Positions 45,212 to 53,952 of a DNA stretch of 64,000 nucleotides are shown piece by piece. The notes below the pieces were generated by a model. It saw nothing but the letters and a program-made list of their open reading frames with translations, was not told the DNA's origin and did no database searches. The position numbers were made by a program, and so were the translations under genes. The stretch is from Tepidaquicella sp964564635 (lineage in GTDB: Bacteria; Bacteroidota; Ignavibacteria; Tepidaquicellales; Tepidaquicellaceae): contig CAZMAR010000001.1 in assembly GCA_964564635.1 (NCBI GenBank), positions 1,020,431 through 1,084,430 on the forward strand. Direction: 5' to 3'. Position 1 is the first letter of the stretch. Each line of letters opens with the position of its first letter.

Positions 45212-45643
45212 TTATTCTTTTATAAGTTTTAATGGTCCAAGTTCTCTAATTTCTCTTTCGAAATCAAGTGTTGTTGCAGCGTACTTGTCACCTTCAGAAG
45301 CAGAAATCCACTCTAATCGCAATCTTTTAGGATTGATACCAAATTGTTCTAAAAATACTTTTAAGAATTCTACCCTTCTAAAAGTTTTGTAATTACCTTC
45401 AGAATAGTGACAGTCTCCAAAATGACAACCACCAATAAAAACGCCATCTGCTCCATTTTCAAATGCTTTCAATACAAATGTCGGGTCAACCCTTCCACTG
45501 CACATAACCCGGATTATTCTTACACAAGGTGAAGATTTTAATCTTGATACACCAGCAAGATCAGCACCAGTATAAGTACACCAGTTACAGAGAAATGCTG
45601 CAATTTTAGGGTCCCATCCGTTTTGTTTTTTCTCTTCTGACAT
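45212..45643 (-). CDS. mvhD: MvhD-like [2Fe-2S] electron carrier
   Basis: This 143-residue protein of the methyl-viologen-reducing hydrogenase delta family has Cys19 and Cys22 (FLCNWCTYTGADLAG), Cys40 and Cys48 (RVMCSGRVDP), and Cys73 and Cys78 (GGCHFGDCHY). MvhD normally bridges the hydrogenase and HdrA. Its presence strongly supports contact between the hydrogenase and the HdrA C-terminal half encoded by the gene just upstream, 46 bp away. It is not a feature of simple NAD-linked [NiFe] hydrogenases. Confidence 0.93.
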   Translation of the reverse strand: MSEEKKQNGWDPKIAAFLCNWCTYTGADLAGVSRLKSSPCVRIIRVMCSGRVDPTFVLKAFENGADGVFIGGCHFGDCHYSEGNYKTFRRVEFLKVFLEQFGINPKRLRLEWISASEGDKYAATTLDFEREIRELGPLKLIKE

Positions 45644-45689
45644 TTTTATATTTTATAGTTTAAAGTTAATTATTTGATTTTAATTTCTG

Positions 45690-47459
45690 TTAAACGGATA
45701 ATAATCCTTCCAATTCCGCAAGTATTTGAGCATCCGTAAATCCTTTTCCTTGAATTGCAGAAGCCGGGCAAGCAGATACGCAAGTTCCACATCCTTTACA
45801 TAACATTTCATTTATCTCAGAAACCTTCTTCTCTTCATTAAATGAAATTGCAGTATATGGGCACAGGTTATTACAGATTCTACAACCGCTACAATACTCT
45901 TCAATTATCTTTGCTTTAATAGGCTCAACAGCAACCTCACCAACAGAAATTAGTGAGAGAATTCTTGCTGCTGCTGCGGATGCCTGAGCAACTGAGTCAG
46001 GAATATCTTTTGGACCCTGTGCTGCTCCTGCAATAAATATACCATCAGTCATAGTTGAAACTGGGTCCAATTTCGGGTGTCTTTCAAGGAAGAATTTATC
46101 AGGGCTTTGACTGATTGATAAAATTTTTCTAACTTTCTCAGCATCTTCGGAAGGCTCAAATGCGGGACATAAAATTGCCATATCAACTGGTATCTCTCTA
46201 AATTTCCCAATTAAAGTATCTTCACATCTAACAAGTAAATATGGCTTTTGCCCATTTCTCGTTGGTCCTTCAACTATTTCAGCAACTTTTCCTCTTATCA
46301 TATTCACCCCTTCATCAAGTAATCTCTTATAGAATTCTTCATAACCTTTACCGAACGCTCTCATATCAATATAAAATTGATAGACCTCAGCAGAAGTTCT
46401 GTCCTTAACAAGATGGGCAAATTTCAGAGCATACATACAACACACCCTTGAGCAGTATTTTTTGTAATTCTCATCTCTTGAACCAATACAATGTATTATT
46501 GCAACTGCTCTGGGCTCTGTTCCATCTTTACAAAGAATCGTTCCTCCAGTTGGTCCAGTAGAATTTAGCAAGTGCTCAAACTCAAGTGAGGTATAAACAT
46601 TATCAAGCCTTCCATACCCATACTGCGGCATTTGAGTAACATCTATAAGTTTAAAACCAGTGGTAATCAATATTTGCCCAACTTCAACTTCAACTTCTTC
46701 ATCTTTCATATCATATTTTATTGCTTCAGGTTCGCAGAAAGTAGAACAAATTCCACAGCCGTCAGTTTTCATTTTAATACAAGAATTTTCATCAATAAGC
46801 GGCACTCTTGGTATAGCTTGCAGTGTTGGAATATTTATTGCAGTCTTGGGTCCTAAGAAGAAATCCCTTAATGCACCCCTTTCATATTCAAGCGATTTCA
46901 GTTTTATATGCCCTGTAGGACAAACATAAGCACATGCTCCACAAACTATACATGCATCATTTTTTTCATCATAAGGTAAGACAACCTCTCTCTTAATACC
47001 TCTATTTGCAAAACATAAAATATTGGCTTTAACAACATCTCTACAAATATTTACACATGCACCACATAAAATGCAAGCATCTGGGCTTTCATCTTTTTCA
47101 AGAGATTCAAATCTCGGTTGAGTAACCCCTAATTCATTCGCCATATTTTTTACTACTTCGACATTGGGCCATCGAGAAAGCATCAACTCCATAATTATTT
47201 TTCTGATGTTCTGAATTTTTGGGGAATTCGTTCTTATTGTTATCCCTGGAGTTCTTAAAGGATAATTACAAGCGGTGACAATACGGGAACGCTTTCCCCT
47301 AATTACCTCCACACTGCACAATCTGCATACGCCGTAGGGTTCAAGTATTTCAGAATAACACATAGTGGGAATCCATATCCCGGCTTTTTCGGCTGCTTTT
47401 AATATTGTAGTTTCTTCTGCAACCTGAACTTCTACGCCATCTATATTTACAGTAATCAT
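45690..47459 (-). CDS. NuoG/HydA-type [2Fe-2S] domain fused to the C-terminal half of HdrA
   Basis: Residues 1-200 resemble the N-terminus of NuoG/HoxU/HydA: a plant-type [2Fe-2S] site (Cys34, 45, 48, 64) and two [4Fe-4S] sites (Cys129, 132, 135, 139 and Cys170, 173, 176, 180). The usual His-Cys3 cluster between them is missing. From about residue 205 the sequence is the second half of HdrA: LQAIPRVPLIDENSC, Cys227, 235, 238, 242, then IGSRDENYKKYCSRVCCMYA and IFIAGAAQGPKDIPDSVAQA, ending in two more ferredoxin sites (YCSGCRICNNLCP, LCKGCGTCVSACP). The first FAD-binding half of HdrA is absent here and is encoded at 53953-54810. It probably joins the NADH module to MvhD and the hydrogenase. 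I know no standard name. Confidence 0.85.
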   Translation of the reverse strand: MITVNIDGVEVQVAEETTILKAAEKAGIWIPTMCYSEILEPYGVCRLCSVEVIRGKRSRIVTACNYPLRTPGITIRTNSPKIQNIRKIIMELMLSRWPNVEVVKNMANELGVTQPRFESLEKDESPDACILCGACVNICRDVVKANILCFANRGIKREVVLPYDEKNDACIVCGACAYVCPTGHIKLKSLEYERGALRDFFLGPKTAINIPTLQAIPRVPLIDENSCIKMKTDGCGICSTFCEPEAIKYDMKDEEVEVEVGQILITTGFKLIDVTQMPQYGYGRLDNVYTSLEFEHLLNSTGPTGGTILCKDGTEPRAVAIIHCIGSRDENYKKYCSRVCCMYALKFAHLVKDRTSAEVYQFYIDMRAFGKGYEEFYKRLLDEGVNMIRGKVAEIVEGPTRNGQKPYLLVRCEDTLIGKFREIPVDMAILCPAFEPSEDAEKVRKILSISQSPDKFFLERHPKLDPVSTMTDGIFIAGAAQGPKDIPDSVAQASAAAARILSLISVGEVAVEPIKAKIIEEYCSGCRICNNLCPYTAISFNEEKKVSEINEMLCKGCGTCVSACPASAIQGKGFTDAQILAELEGLLSV

Positions 47460-47498
47460 TTTTTAATAATTTATGTTATATAAAATATTTTTCTTTTT

Positions 47499-49331
47499 TT
47501 ATTCTACTTTTATTGCTTCAAAATTGCAAACATCATAACAAACACCACACTTACCACATTTCATAGGATCTATATAATGCACTTTCTTTGTTTCACCTAT
47601 TATTGCACCATCTGGACAGTTTTTCTTGCAAACTCCACAACCGTGACCAATCTCAAGACAGATTTTGGGATCAATGGTATATGTTAATAAAGGTCTACAA
47701 ACATGAGCGGGACATTTTTTATCCCTTACATGAGCAATATATTCATCTCTGAAATATTTTAAAGTAGTTAAAACAGGGTTGGGAGCAGAACCTCCAAGAG
47801 CACAGAGAGATGACTCAACAATCATCATTGATAGTTCTTCTAAAAGGTCAAGATCTTCTTCCTTCCCTTCTCCAGAAGTAATTCTCTCTAAAATGTCCAA
47901 CATTCTTTTTGTCCCTTCCCTACAGGGGATGCATTTTCCACAGGATTCCTCTTGAGTAAATTTTAAGAAGTACTTAGCCATATCAACCATACAATTCTCT
48001 TCATCCATAACTACCATACCACCAGAGCCCATCATAGAACCTACCTTCGTTAATTCTTCATAATCAACTGGTAAATCAATTAGACTTTCTGGAATAAAAC
48101 CACCAGATGGTCCTCCTGTTTGAACTGCTTTGAATTTCTTTCCGTCTTTTATACCTCCACCAACTTTAAATATAATATCTCTTAATGTTATTCCCATCGG
48201 AACTTCAACTAATCCTGTATTATTTACTTTACCTGCTAATGAAAATACTTTAGTACCTTTGCTTCCACCCCATGGATCATGAGTAACATCTCCAGTTCCA
48301 ATGGATGTAAACCAATCAGCACCTTTCAAAATTATTTGAGGAACATTTGCCCATGTTTCAACATTATTTAAACAGGTTGGGCAATCATTTAATCCTTTTT
48401 CAACAGTGTGAACATATTTTGCTCTCGGTTCACCGGATTTACCTTCTATTGAAGCCATCAATGCAGTTGACTCACCACATACAAATGCACCTGCTCCTCT
48501 TCTCACATAAATATCAAAGCTGAAATCTGTATCAAAAATTCTCTCTCCTAAAAGTCCATATTCTTTTGCTTGTTCTATAGCAATATTAAATCTCTTAATA
48601 GCCAGGGGATATTCCATTCTTACATAAATATATCCTTCCCTAACATTTTCAATAGCATAGGCTCCTATAATCATTCCTTCAATAACACTGTGAGGATCAC
48701 CTTCAATAATACTTCTATCCATAAATGCTCCTGGATCACCTTCGTCAGCATTACAAATTACATATTTTGTGGAACCTTCTGCTTTTTTACAGGTTTCCCA
48801 CTTAATTCCTGTCGGAAAACCACCTCCTCCACGACCTCTTAAACCGGATTTCTTAATCTCTTGCAAAACTTCATCTGGAGTCATAGAGGTTAATACTTTA
48901 GCCAGAGCTCTATAACCCCCTCTTGCTATATAATCATCAATATTTTCAGGGTCAATCATTCCTCTATTTCGTAAAGCAATAAGTGTCTGGTCTGAGAAAA
49001 ATGGAATCTGAGACATTTTTGGTATTGGTGATTCTTCTTTTGGAGGAACATACATAAATTTTTTAACAGGTCTTCCTTTCAAAAGATGTTCTTCTACAAG
49101 AAGAGGAATATCTGATACTTTAAGAGTTTGATAAAATATTCCATCTGGTTGTACGACAACAATAGGTCCAGCACCACAAAAGCCATTACACCCTGTTGTA
49201 ACAACTTCTGCTTCCGCCTGTAAATTATGCTTTGCAATTTCCTTTTCTAAAGCACTTTTTATATCAAATGCATGATTTGATACACAACCTGTGCCCGTAC
49301 AAACCATTAATTGAATTCTATATGCTTTCAT
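47499..49331 (-). CDS. hydB: NuoF/HydB-like NADH-binding flavoprotein subunit
   Basis: The 610-residue protein has an N-terminal thioredoxin-like [2Fe-2S] domain (Cys11, 16, 48, 52), the FMN/NADH domain with GLRGRGGGGFPTGIKWE and CNADEGDPGAFMDR, an SLBB domain (PMGITLRDIIFKVGGG) and the [4Fe-4S] site EESCGKCIPCREG with a later SSLCALGG. Two extra C-terminal ferredoxin clusters follow (GCGVCKKNCP, CGKCGVCYDVC). This order is that of HydB in bifurcating hydrogenases. In complex I NuoF the first and last parts are absent. It would oxidise or reduce NAD(H) on FMN and is a candidate bifurcation site. Confidence 0.94.
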   Translation of the reverse strand: MKAYRIQLMVCTGTGCVSNHAFDIKSALEKEIAKHNLQAEAEVVTTGCNGFCGAGPIVVVQPDGIFYQTLKVSDIPLLVEEHLLKGRPVKKFMYVPPKEESPIPKMSQIPFFSDQTLIALRNRGMIDPENIDDYIARGGYRALAKVLTSMTPDEVLQEIKKSGLRGRGGGGFPTGIKWETCKKAEGSTKYVICNADEGDPGAFMDRSIIEGDPHSVIEGMIIGAYAIENVREGYIYVRMEYPLAIKRFNIAIEQAKEYGLLGERIFDTDFSFDIYVRRGAGAFVCGESTALMASIEGKSGEPRAKYVHTVEKGLNDCPTCLNNVETWANVPQIILKGADWFTSIGTGDVTHDPWGGSKGTKVFSLAGKVNNTGLVEVPMGITLRDIIFKVGGGIKDGKKFKAVQTGGPSGGFIPESLIDLPVDYEELTKVGSMMGSGGMVVMDEENCMVDMAKYFLKFTQEESCGKCIPCREGTKRMLDILERITSGEGKEEDLDLLEELSMMIVESSLCALGGSAPNPVLTTLKYFRDEYIAHVRDKKCPAHVCRPLLTYTIDPKICLEIGHGCGVCKKNCPDGAIIGETKKVHYIDPMKCGKCGVCYDVCNFEAIKVE

Positions 49332-49348
49332 ATTAATAAATTTAAATT

Positions 49349-49732
49349 CTATTGAACTTTTTCACTTCCAATTGATAAAGCATATTCTTTTACGAATATA
49401 CCTTTTAAAACATGTTGCTCAAAAATTTTTTTCGCCTTGTCAGGGTTAAGTTCTACATATTTAACTGGTGCCTGTCCCAGAACTTCAACAGTTATCATTG
49501 GCTCTTTACTACACAAGCCAGCGCAACCTGAAGTAGTGAGAATAACATCTTTAACATTTTTTTCTTCAATTTCTTTTACAAAGGTACTCATTATTTCTCT
49601 TGCACCTGCTGCTATTCCACAGGTACCCATATGTACAGTAACTTTTACTCTTCCACCTCCTTCTCTTACCGTCATTTTCCTTTTGTAGTCTTCGGAAATT
49701 TTTTCTAAATCTTCAATTTTTAATTTTGCCAT
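49349..49732 (-). CDS. Thioredoxin-like [2Fe-2S] ferredoxin
   Basis: The 127-residue protein has a thioredoxin-like [2Fe-2S] fold with VHMGTCGIAAGAREI (Cys38) and TTSGCAGLCSKEP (Cys70, Cys74). Only three cysteines are in the expected places, a pattern I recall from stand-alone homologues encoded beside hydC/hydB in Thermotoga-like anaerobes. It may be an accessory electron carrier or a structural part of the complex. AGGAGG lies 5 bases before the ATG. It lies between NuoE-like and NuoF-like genes. Confidence 0.85.
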   Translation of the reverse strand: MAKLKIEDLEKISEDYKRKMTVREGGGRVKVTVHMGTCGIAAGAREIMSTFVKEIEEKNVKDVILTTSGCAGLCSKEPMITVEVLGQAPVKYVELNPDKAKKIFEQHVLKGIFVKEYALSIGSEKVQ

Positions 49733-49749
49733 TTTTCCTCCTAAAAATT

Positions 49750-50217
49750 TTATTTCTTTTCATATTTTTTTATTAGCTTTTTAACATTAGTAGCAGGAAC
49801 CGGGCCATATAAATCATCATTAATAACAACCACAGGTGCTAAACCGCAAGTACCAACGCAGCCTGAAATATCAAGACTGAATTGCATATCCGGGGTGGTT
49901 TCTCCGCATTTTATTTTCAGTTCTCTTTCAAGAGCGCTAACTACCTTTGGAGCACCAAGTGCATGACAGGGAGTCCCCATACAAACGCAAATTTTATTTT
50001 TACCTTTCGGCTTTAGACTGAATGCATTGTAAAAGGTTGCAATGCTGTAAATCTGAGCAATCGGTACATTTGCCTCTTTAGAAAGGACCTGTAATATCTC
50101 CTTCGGTAAATAATTAAATTCATTTTGTACATCATGCATCATCTCAATAATGTTTTCAGGCTTTTTTCCCCATTTTGCAGCTATCTTTTTCGCTTTTTCT
50201 AATGTATCGTTGGACAT
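49750..50217 (-). CDS. hydC: NuoE/HydC-like [2Fe-2S] subunit
   Basis: The 155-residue protein has a helical N-terminal part (MMHDVQNEFNYLPKEIL, IYSIATFYNAFS) and the thioredoxin-like cluster domain with Cys79 and Cys84 (CVCMGTPCHA) and Cys120 and Cys124 (SGCVGTCGLAP). It is a normal HydC/NuoE and would pair with the NuoF at 47499-49331. In HydABC-type complexes this subunit completes the NADH module. It follows the HATPase gene by 1 bp. Confidence 0.94.
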   Translation of the reverse strand: MSNDTLEKAKKIAAKWGKKPENIIEMMHDVQNEFNYLPKEILQVLSKEANVPIAQIYSIATFYNAFSLKPKGKNKICVCMGTPCHALGAPKVVSALERELKIKCGETTPDMQFSLDISGCVGTCGLAPVVVINDDLYGPVPATNVKKLIKKYEKK

Positions 50218-50218
50218 A

Positions 50219-50764
50219 TTAGTTTAATTTAAAGTTATTATAATTTTTTTTTAAATATTTATTTGCTATTGAAATAAAACTTGATTCTTCAACTCCTAAA
50301 TCTTTTAAGGCAGCTTTAAAATCTTTACTATCAAACTCAAATATATTTCCATCTTTTTTATGAGAAAAAACAATGTCTACTTTATTTTCATTTGCAAGCA
50401 AAGATATAATAGTTCCTATAATATCTCCAAGTGGTTGTCTGTCTATATGAGACAATTTGAATGTTACACTTACAGTTGTACCTTTCCCTTTTTCAGATTT
50501 AATCTCCAATCCACCATCACAATTCTCAGCAGCGAGTTTCAATAATGGTATCCCAAGTCCTACTTTTCGAGTAGTTCTCGTTGTAACAAATGGATTGGTT
50601 ACTTCTTCTAAGATTTCCTTATCCATTCCTTTTCCATCATCTTTAATTTCTATCATTAGTAAATCTTGTTTTGTATCTTCCAAAATTTTTATGTCAATAT
50701 TCTTAGCTCCTGCATTAATACTGTTTTCAGCAATATCAAGTATGTGAAGTGATAAATCATCCAT
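50219..50764 (-). CDS. Histidine-kinase-like ATPase domain protein
   Basis: The 181-residue protein contains only a GHKL ATPase domain: N box DIAENSINAGA, G1 box DDGKGMD, F-box region NPFVTTR, G2 box VGLGIPLLKLAA, and GKGTTVSVTF. No dimerisation/His domain is present, so it is not a complete histidine kinase. About 55 extra C-terminal residues are of unknown fold. Similar genes accompany bifurcating [FeFe]-hydrogenase operons of anaerobes, as far as I recall. It probably phosphorylates or binds a partner in this cluster. It overlaps the PHP gene by 8 bp. Confidence 0.85.
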   Translation of the reverse strand: MDDLSLHILDIAENSINAGAKNIDIKILEDTKQDLLMIEIKDDGKGMDKEILEEVTNPFVTTRTTRKVGLGIPLLKLAAENCDGGLEIKSEKGKGTTVSVTFKLSHIDRQPLGDIIGTIISLLANENKVDIVFSHKKDGNIFEFDSKDFKAALKDLGVEESSFISIANKYLKKNYNNFKLN

Positions 50765-51473
50765 TCAAATATTTAATAAAATCAGAAAATGTATTATTTT
50801 CACCATAAAACTCTGTACTCACTTTCCCAATTTGTTCAAGAGAATGAGCATCTGAACCTGTAATAAATTTATATTTATTTGAATATTCGCGATAAACTTC
50901 TTTTGCTCTTTCCAAAGTTATATTAGGAGAAACTTCCAGAGCATCAAATTGCATATTTATTGGTATAGAACCTAATTGACTTAATATAGAAAAGCTCGGT
51001 CTATCTATATGTGCAGCAATTGCAATTCCATTATAGTTGTGAATTAAATTCAATATTTCGTCAACACTTAAATCAACAGCACTAAATAAAGATTTTCCAT
51101 AAAAGCCTTCCACTTCATCAAGCTCATTAGCAATTATTTGCTGTTGTTGTTCTTTCTCAAAGTACACATCAGGCAAATAATTGTTTATTTCATTTTGAAT
51201 ATTTTCTGCATCTAACAAGTTACCAAAAAGTGCTAATATATGTATTTCTTCCCTGCTGGTTATTTCCATTCCAGGATAAACATTCAAAGTGTTATACCTA
51301 TCTGCTGCTTTCATTGCATAAATACTATTTGCTGTTGTATTATGGTCAGTAATAAAAATCATATTATAACCTTTCTCGAATGCTGTTTGAACAACTCTTT
51401 TCGGTGACTGTGTTATCTCCGCACAGGGAGATAAACAGGTATGTATATGCACATCGGCTTTTATTAAAATCAT
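50757..51473 (-). CDS. PHP-domain metal-dependent phosphoesterase
   Basis: The 238-residue polymerase-and-histidinol-phosphatase-type protein has DVHIHTCLSPCAEITQSP, ITDHNTTANS, YPGMEITSREEIHILAL, AAHIDRPSF and TGSDAHSLEQIG, the full set of metal-binding His/Asp residues. These are cytoplasmic phosphoesterases, and the substrate here is unknown. Position between the HATPase and DRTGG genes, as in [FeFe]-hydrogenase-associated clusters, suggests a role in dephosphorylating a signal protein or nucleotide, which is inference. Confidence 0.88.
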   Translation of the reverse strand: MILIKADVHIHTCLSPCAEITQSPKRVVQTAFEKGYNMIFITDHNTTANSIYAMKAADRYNTLNVYPGMEITSREEIHILALFGNLLDAENIQNEINNYLPDVYFEKEQQQQIIANELDEVEGFYGKSLFSAVDLSVDEILNLIHNYNGIAIAAHIDRPSFSILSQLGSIPINMQFDALEVSPNITLERAKEVYREYSNKYKFITGSDAHSLEQIGKVSTEFYGENNTFSDFIKYLNG

Positions 51474-51486
51474 TTTCAGCTTTCAT

Positions 51487-51834
51487 TTATCTTCCAATTC
51501 CAAGTTCATATAATTTACCAGAAATTTCATAAGAGTTTTTTTCTGTACTCAGTAAAATAACATTTTCTTCATTGGCTTTATTTTTTACCTCTTCAGATAT
51601 TGGCTTATTCATAACTATTACAATTGCAGATAATTCTTTTAATGTTGCAACTGCTATAATATTCAAGTGAGTTTGGATTGTTATCCACAGGTTATCTTTT
51701 TTAGCATTGGCAATAACATCACTTAATAAATCTCCAGTATAAACTCCAGATACAGTTTTCTCAGTAAAAACTTTATTATCAGCTTCAGTTTCTACTTTTA
51801 AATCACACTTTTTTATAATTTCTGATAATTTCAT
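51487..51834 (-). CDS. DRTGG-domain protein (copy 1)
   Basis: The 115-residue protein is a single DRTGG-like domain: VYTGDLLSDVIANAKKDNLWITIQTH in the middle, and VIVMNKPISEEVKNKANEENVILLSTEKNSYEISGKLYELGI at the end. DRTGG domains often bind nucleotides or sit beside CBS/phosphotransacetylase domains. It is related to 53583-53951 and lies on the other side of the [FeFe]-like gene. It is a possible signalling partner of the HATPase proteins. Function not known. Confidence 0.82.
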   Translation of the reverse strand: MKLSEIIKKCDLKVETEADNKVFTEKTVSGVYTGDLLSDVIANAKKDNLWITIQTHLNIIAVATLKELSAIVIVMNKPISEEVKNKANEENVILLSTEKNSYEISGKLYELGIGR

Positions 51835-51848
51835 TTTTTTAATCTTAA

Positions 51849-53162
51849 TTACTCTCCGGAAGTACCAAACTCAGCATCTTCCAGCAATTTTTTCAGTTTT
51901 AAATTTCTAAGTATCACACAATCAAATAGGTTTAGTTCACCATTTACAACATCATCAGCGAAAGTTTCACAATCCGGTGAACCGCAGGCTCCACAATTAA
52001 TTTTAGGTAAAGACGAAATTATTTTTTTTTTCTCTGCCATTTTATTAAGTGCTATCTTAATATCAATTTTGTTGTTGTTCCGCTCCAGAGGTTGAAACAA
52101 ATCCTCCTGCTGAACATTATATCCTTCGTATTCATCCCTTTTCCAGATAGGAAGTTTTGTTTCTCCAAAATAACTAATTAAATTCAGTAAGTTACTCCTT
52201 GCAATGTAAACATTTTCCACAGTTAATGGTCCTCCAAGACAACTTTCTGGACAGGCATGAATTTCAACAAAATCGACATTATGCATTTTACCTTTTTCTA
52301 TTTCGTCAAGAATGTAAAGCACATTATTGATACCGGAAACAGAAATACTATTTTCAATACCCATCATCTGAGATATACCACCAGAACGAACAAAATTTAA
52401 ACCGAAGCCACTAATATCATAATGTTCTATTTCTATAGAAGAACTTCTTTTTATCTGGTAAATCGCAGTATATAGAGAATTGTAAATTTCATTAAAAGGT
52501 ATTGCCCCATCAACATCTGAATAAAATTTTTCCTCATCAGAAATCAAAAGTAATTTTGAGGAGCAGGGGGTTATGTAAAAAATTCCAATATCCTTTTTAT
52601 CTAATTTCATCCGCCTTGATATTTCTTCTCTTATCGCTTTTGCAGCAAGCTCTATAGGAGAAATAACAGGAACCAGCTTAGATGCTAATTCCATATATTT
52701 CATTTGTATTATCTTAACGCAGGTCGGACAGAAAGGAGAAATAAAAGGTCGGTTATCCTTATGCTCAAGTATGTATTTCTTTGTTGATTTAATTACAGAA
52801 ATGCAAGCGCGAGAAATATCATAAGCTTCATTAAATCCAATTTTAACTAATGAGTTTAAAATTGTTTTGGGCTTAATATTTCTATCAAATTGTGTATATA
52901 AAGCAAGTGAAGGAAGAGCAACTGTGTATTTATACTTTTGAAAATCACTTACTGTATTTGTTAATGGATATATTGCTCCTTGAGTACATACCTTTATGCA
53001 TTCACCACATTCAATACATTTATCTTCCAGATATTTAGCCTTTCCTTCTCTAATCCTTATAGCATTAACAGGACAAACCCGCATACAATTCATATCCCCA
53101 ATGCACTTCTGCGGTTCAAAACAAATTTTGTAACTTTTTATGTCCTGTCTATTCTGATTCAA
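51849..53162 (-). CDS. Degenerate [FeFe]-hydrogenase-like Fe-S protein, probably sensory
   Basis: The 437-residue protein has two N-terminal [4Fe-4S] sites (Cys20, 26, 30, 59 region; IGDMNCMRVCP and CIECGECIKVC), then a domain like the [FeFe]-hydrogenase catalytic part. The four cubane ligands seem kept (Cys145 in SPFCPTC, Cys200 in ITPCSSK, Cys302 and Cys306 in HACPESCLGG). The proton-relay cysteine next to the first is Phe144, and the GGGGQ end of the third motif is missing. A C-terminal FeS domain follows (Cys388, 391, 396, 413). It is unlikely to make H2. The sensory HydS-type role is inferred. TTG start, in a TTGA overlap with the upstream gene. Confidence 0.82.
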   Translation of the reverse strand: MNQNRQDIKSYKICFEPQKCIGDMNCMRVCPVNAIRIREGKAKYLEDKCIECGECIKVCTQGAIYPLTNTVSDFQKYKYTVALPSLALYTQFDRNIKPKTILNSLVKIGFNEAYDISRACISVIKSTKKYILEHKDNRPFISPFCPTCVKIIQMKYMELASKLVPVISPIELAAKAIREEISRRMKLDKKDIGIFYITPCSSKLLLISDEEKFYSDVDGAIPFNEIYNSLYTAIYQIKRSSSIEIEHYDISGFGLNFVRSGGISQMMGIENSISVSGINNVLYILDEIEKGKMHNVDFVEIHACPESCLGGPLTVENVYIARSNLLNLISYFGETKLPIWKRDEYEGYNVQQEDLFQPLERNNNKIDIKIALNKMAEKKKIISSLPKINCGACGSPDCETFADDVVNGELNLFDCVILRNLKLKKLLEDAEFGTSGE

Positions 53163-53596
53163 TCGTAATTAATTTTTATTATCAGTTTTGTTCCTTTTGC
53201 TACTTCAGATTTTATTTCAAATTCATCAGCATTTTTTTTTATATTTGGTAAACCAAGTCCTGCACCGAATCCCATCTCTCTCATAGCAGGTGTTGCAGTG
53301 GAATATCCCTCCTGCATTGCCTTTTCAATATCTTCAATTCCGGGACCTTCATCTTCTACTACAATAATAATTTGATTTGGTGTTATTGTAAAATCAAGAG
53401 TTCCAATCATTGCATACATAACAACATTCATTTCAGCTTCATAACAACATATTGACACTCGATAAATAATTTCCGGTTTGATTTGAATTTCCTTTAAAAA
53501 TCTTTTAATAGACACCGACACAGCTCCTGCATTTGCAAAATCTCTACCCAAAATCCTGAATGTTTGACTATATAGAACTTCATTATTCATTTCCAT
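53159..53596 (-). CDS. RsbW-like ATPase (anti-sigma/serine kinase type)
   Basis: The 145-residue GHKL ATPase has the N-box-like CCYEAEMNVVMYAMIG, the G1 box DEGPGIED and GFGAGLGLPNIKKNADEF, with GTKLIIKI at the end. Size and pattern match SpoIIAB/RsbW-type serine kinases. It could phosphorylate or sequester a partner, perhaps a DRTGG protein, whose gene overlaps it by 14 bp. No sigma factor or STAS antagonist is in the window. Confidence 0.85.
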   Translation of the reverse strand: MEMNNEVLYSQTFRILGRDFANAGAVSVSIKRFLKEIQIKPEIIYRVSICCYEAEMNVVMYAMIGTLDFTITPNQIIIVVEDEGPGIEDIEKAMQEGYSTATPAMREMGFGAGLGLPNIKKNADEFEIKSEVAKGTKLIIKINYD

Positions 53597-53951
53597 TTTT
53601 ATGCTCTGCGACTTCCTGTTTCAATCCCTTTTGATACAGTTTGCCACACGCTTCGTACATATGTAAATCTGTTGAAAGTAATGGAATGTTTTTTTTCTCT
53701 ATACTTTTAATCATTTCATCAGAAGGTTTCTTACCGGAAACAAATACAATTCCGCTTAAATCCATTATTTCAGCTACCTGTATTACCTGCTGATTAACTA
53801 AACCCGTTATTAACAAAGAACCAGTTTTGCAAGATTTTAATACATCACTCATCATATCTGTTGCATAACAAAAATTAATTTCTTTTTCTAACAAATTACT
53901 ATCTGTATAATTTGTACAATTTAATATTTCTTTAATTTCCTTTAAAAGCAT
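53583..53951 (-). CDS. DRTGG-domain protein (copy 2)
   Basis: The 122-residue protein is similar to 51487-51834: CYATDMMSDVLKSCKTGSLLITGLVN and GIVFVSGKKPSDEMIKSIEKKNIPLLSTDLHMYEACGKLYQ. Two such proteins flanking an [FeFe]-like and an RsbW-like gene suggest a paired sensor arrangement. It begins 1 bp after the HdrA N-half gene and is therefore co-translated with the Hdr genes. Confidence 0.82.
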   Translation of the reverse strand: MLLKEIKEILNCTNYTDSNLLEKEINFCYATDMMSDVLKSCKTGSLLITGLVNQQVIQVAEIMDLSGIVFVSGKKPSDEMIKSIEKKNIPLLSTDLHMYEACGKLYQKGLKQEVAEHKNGNE

Positions 53952-53952
53952 A

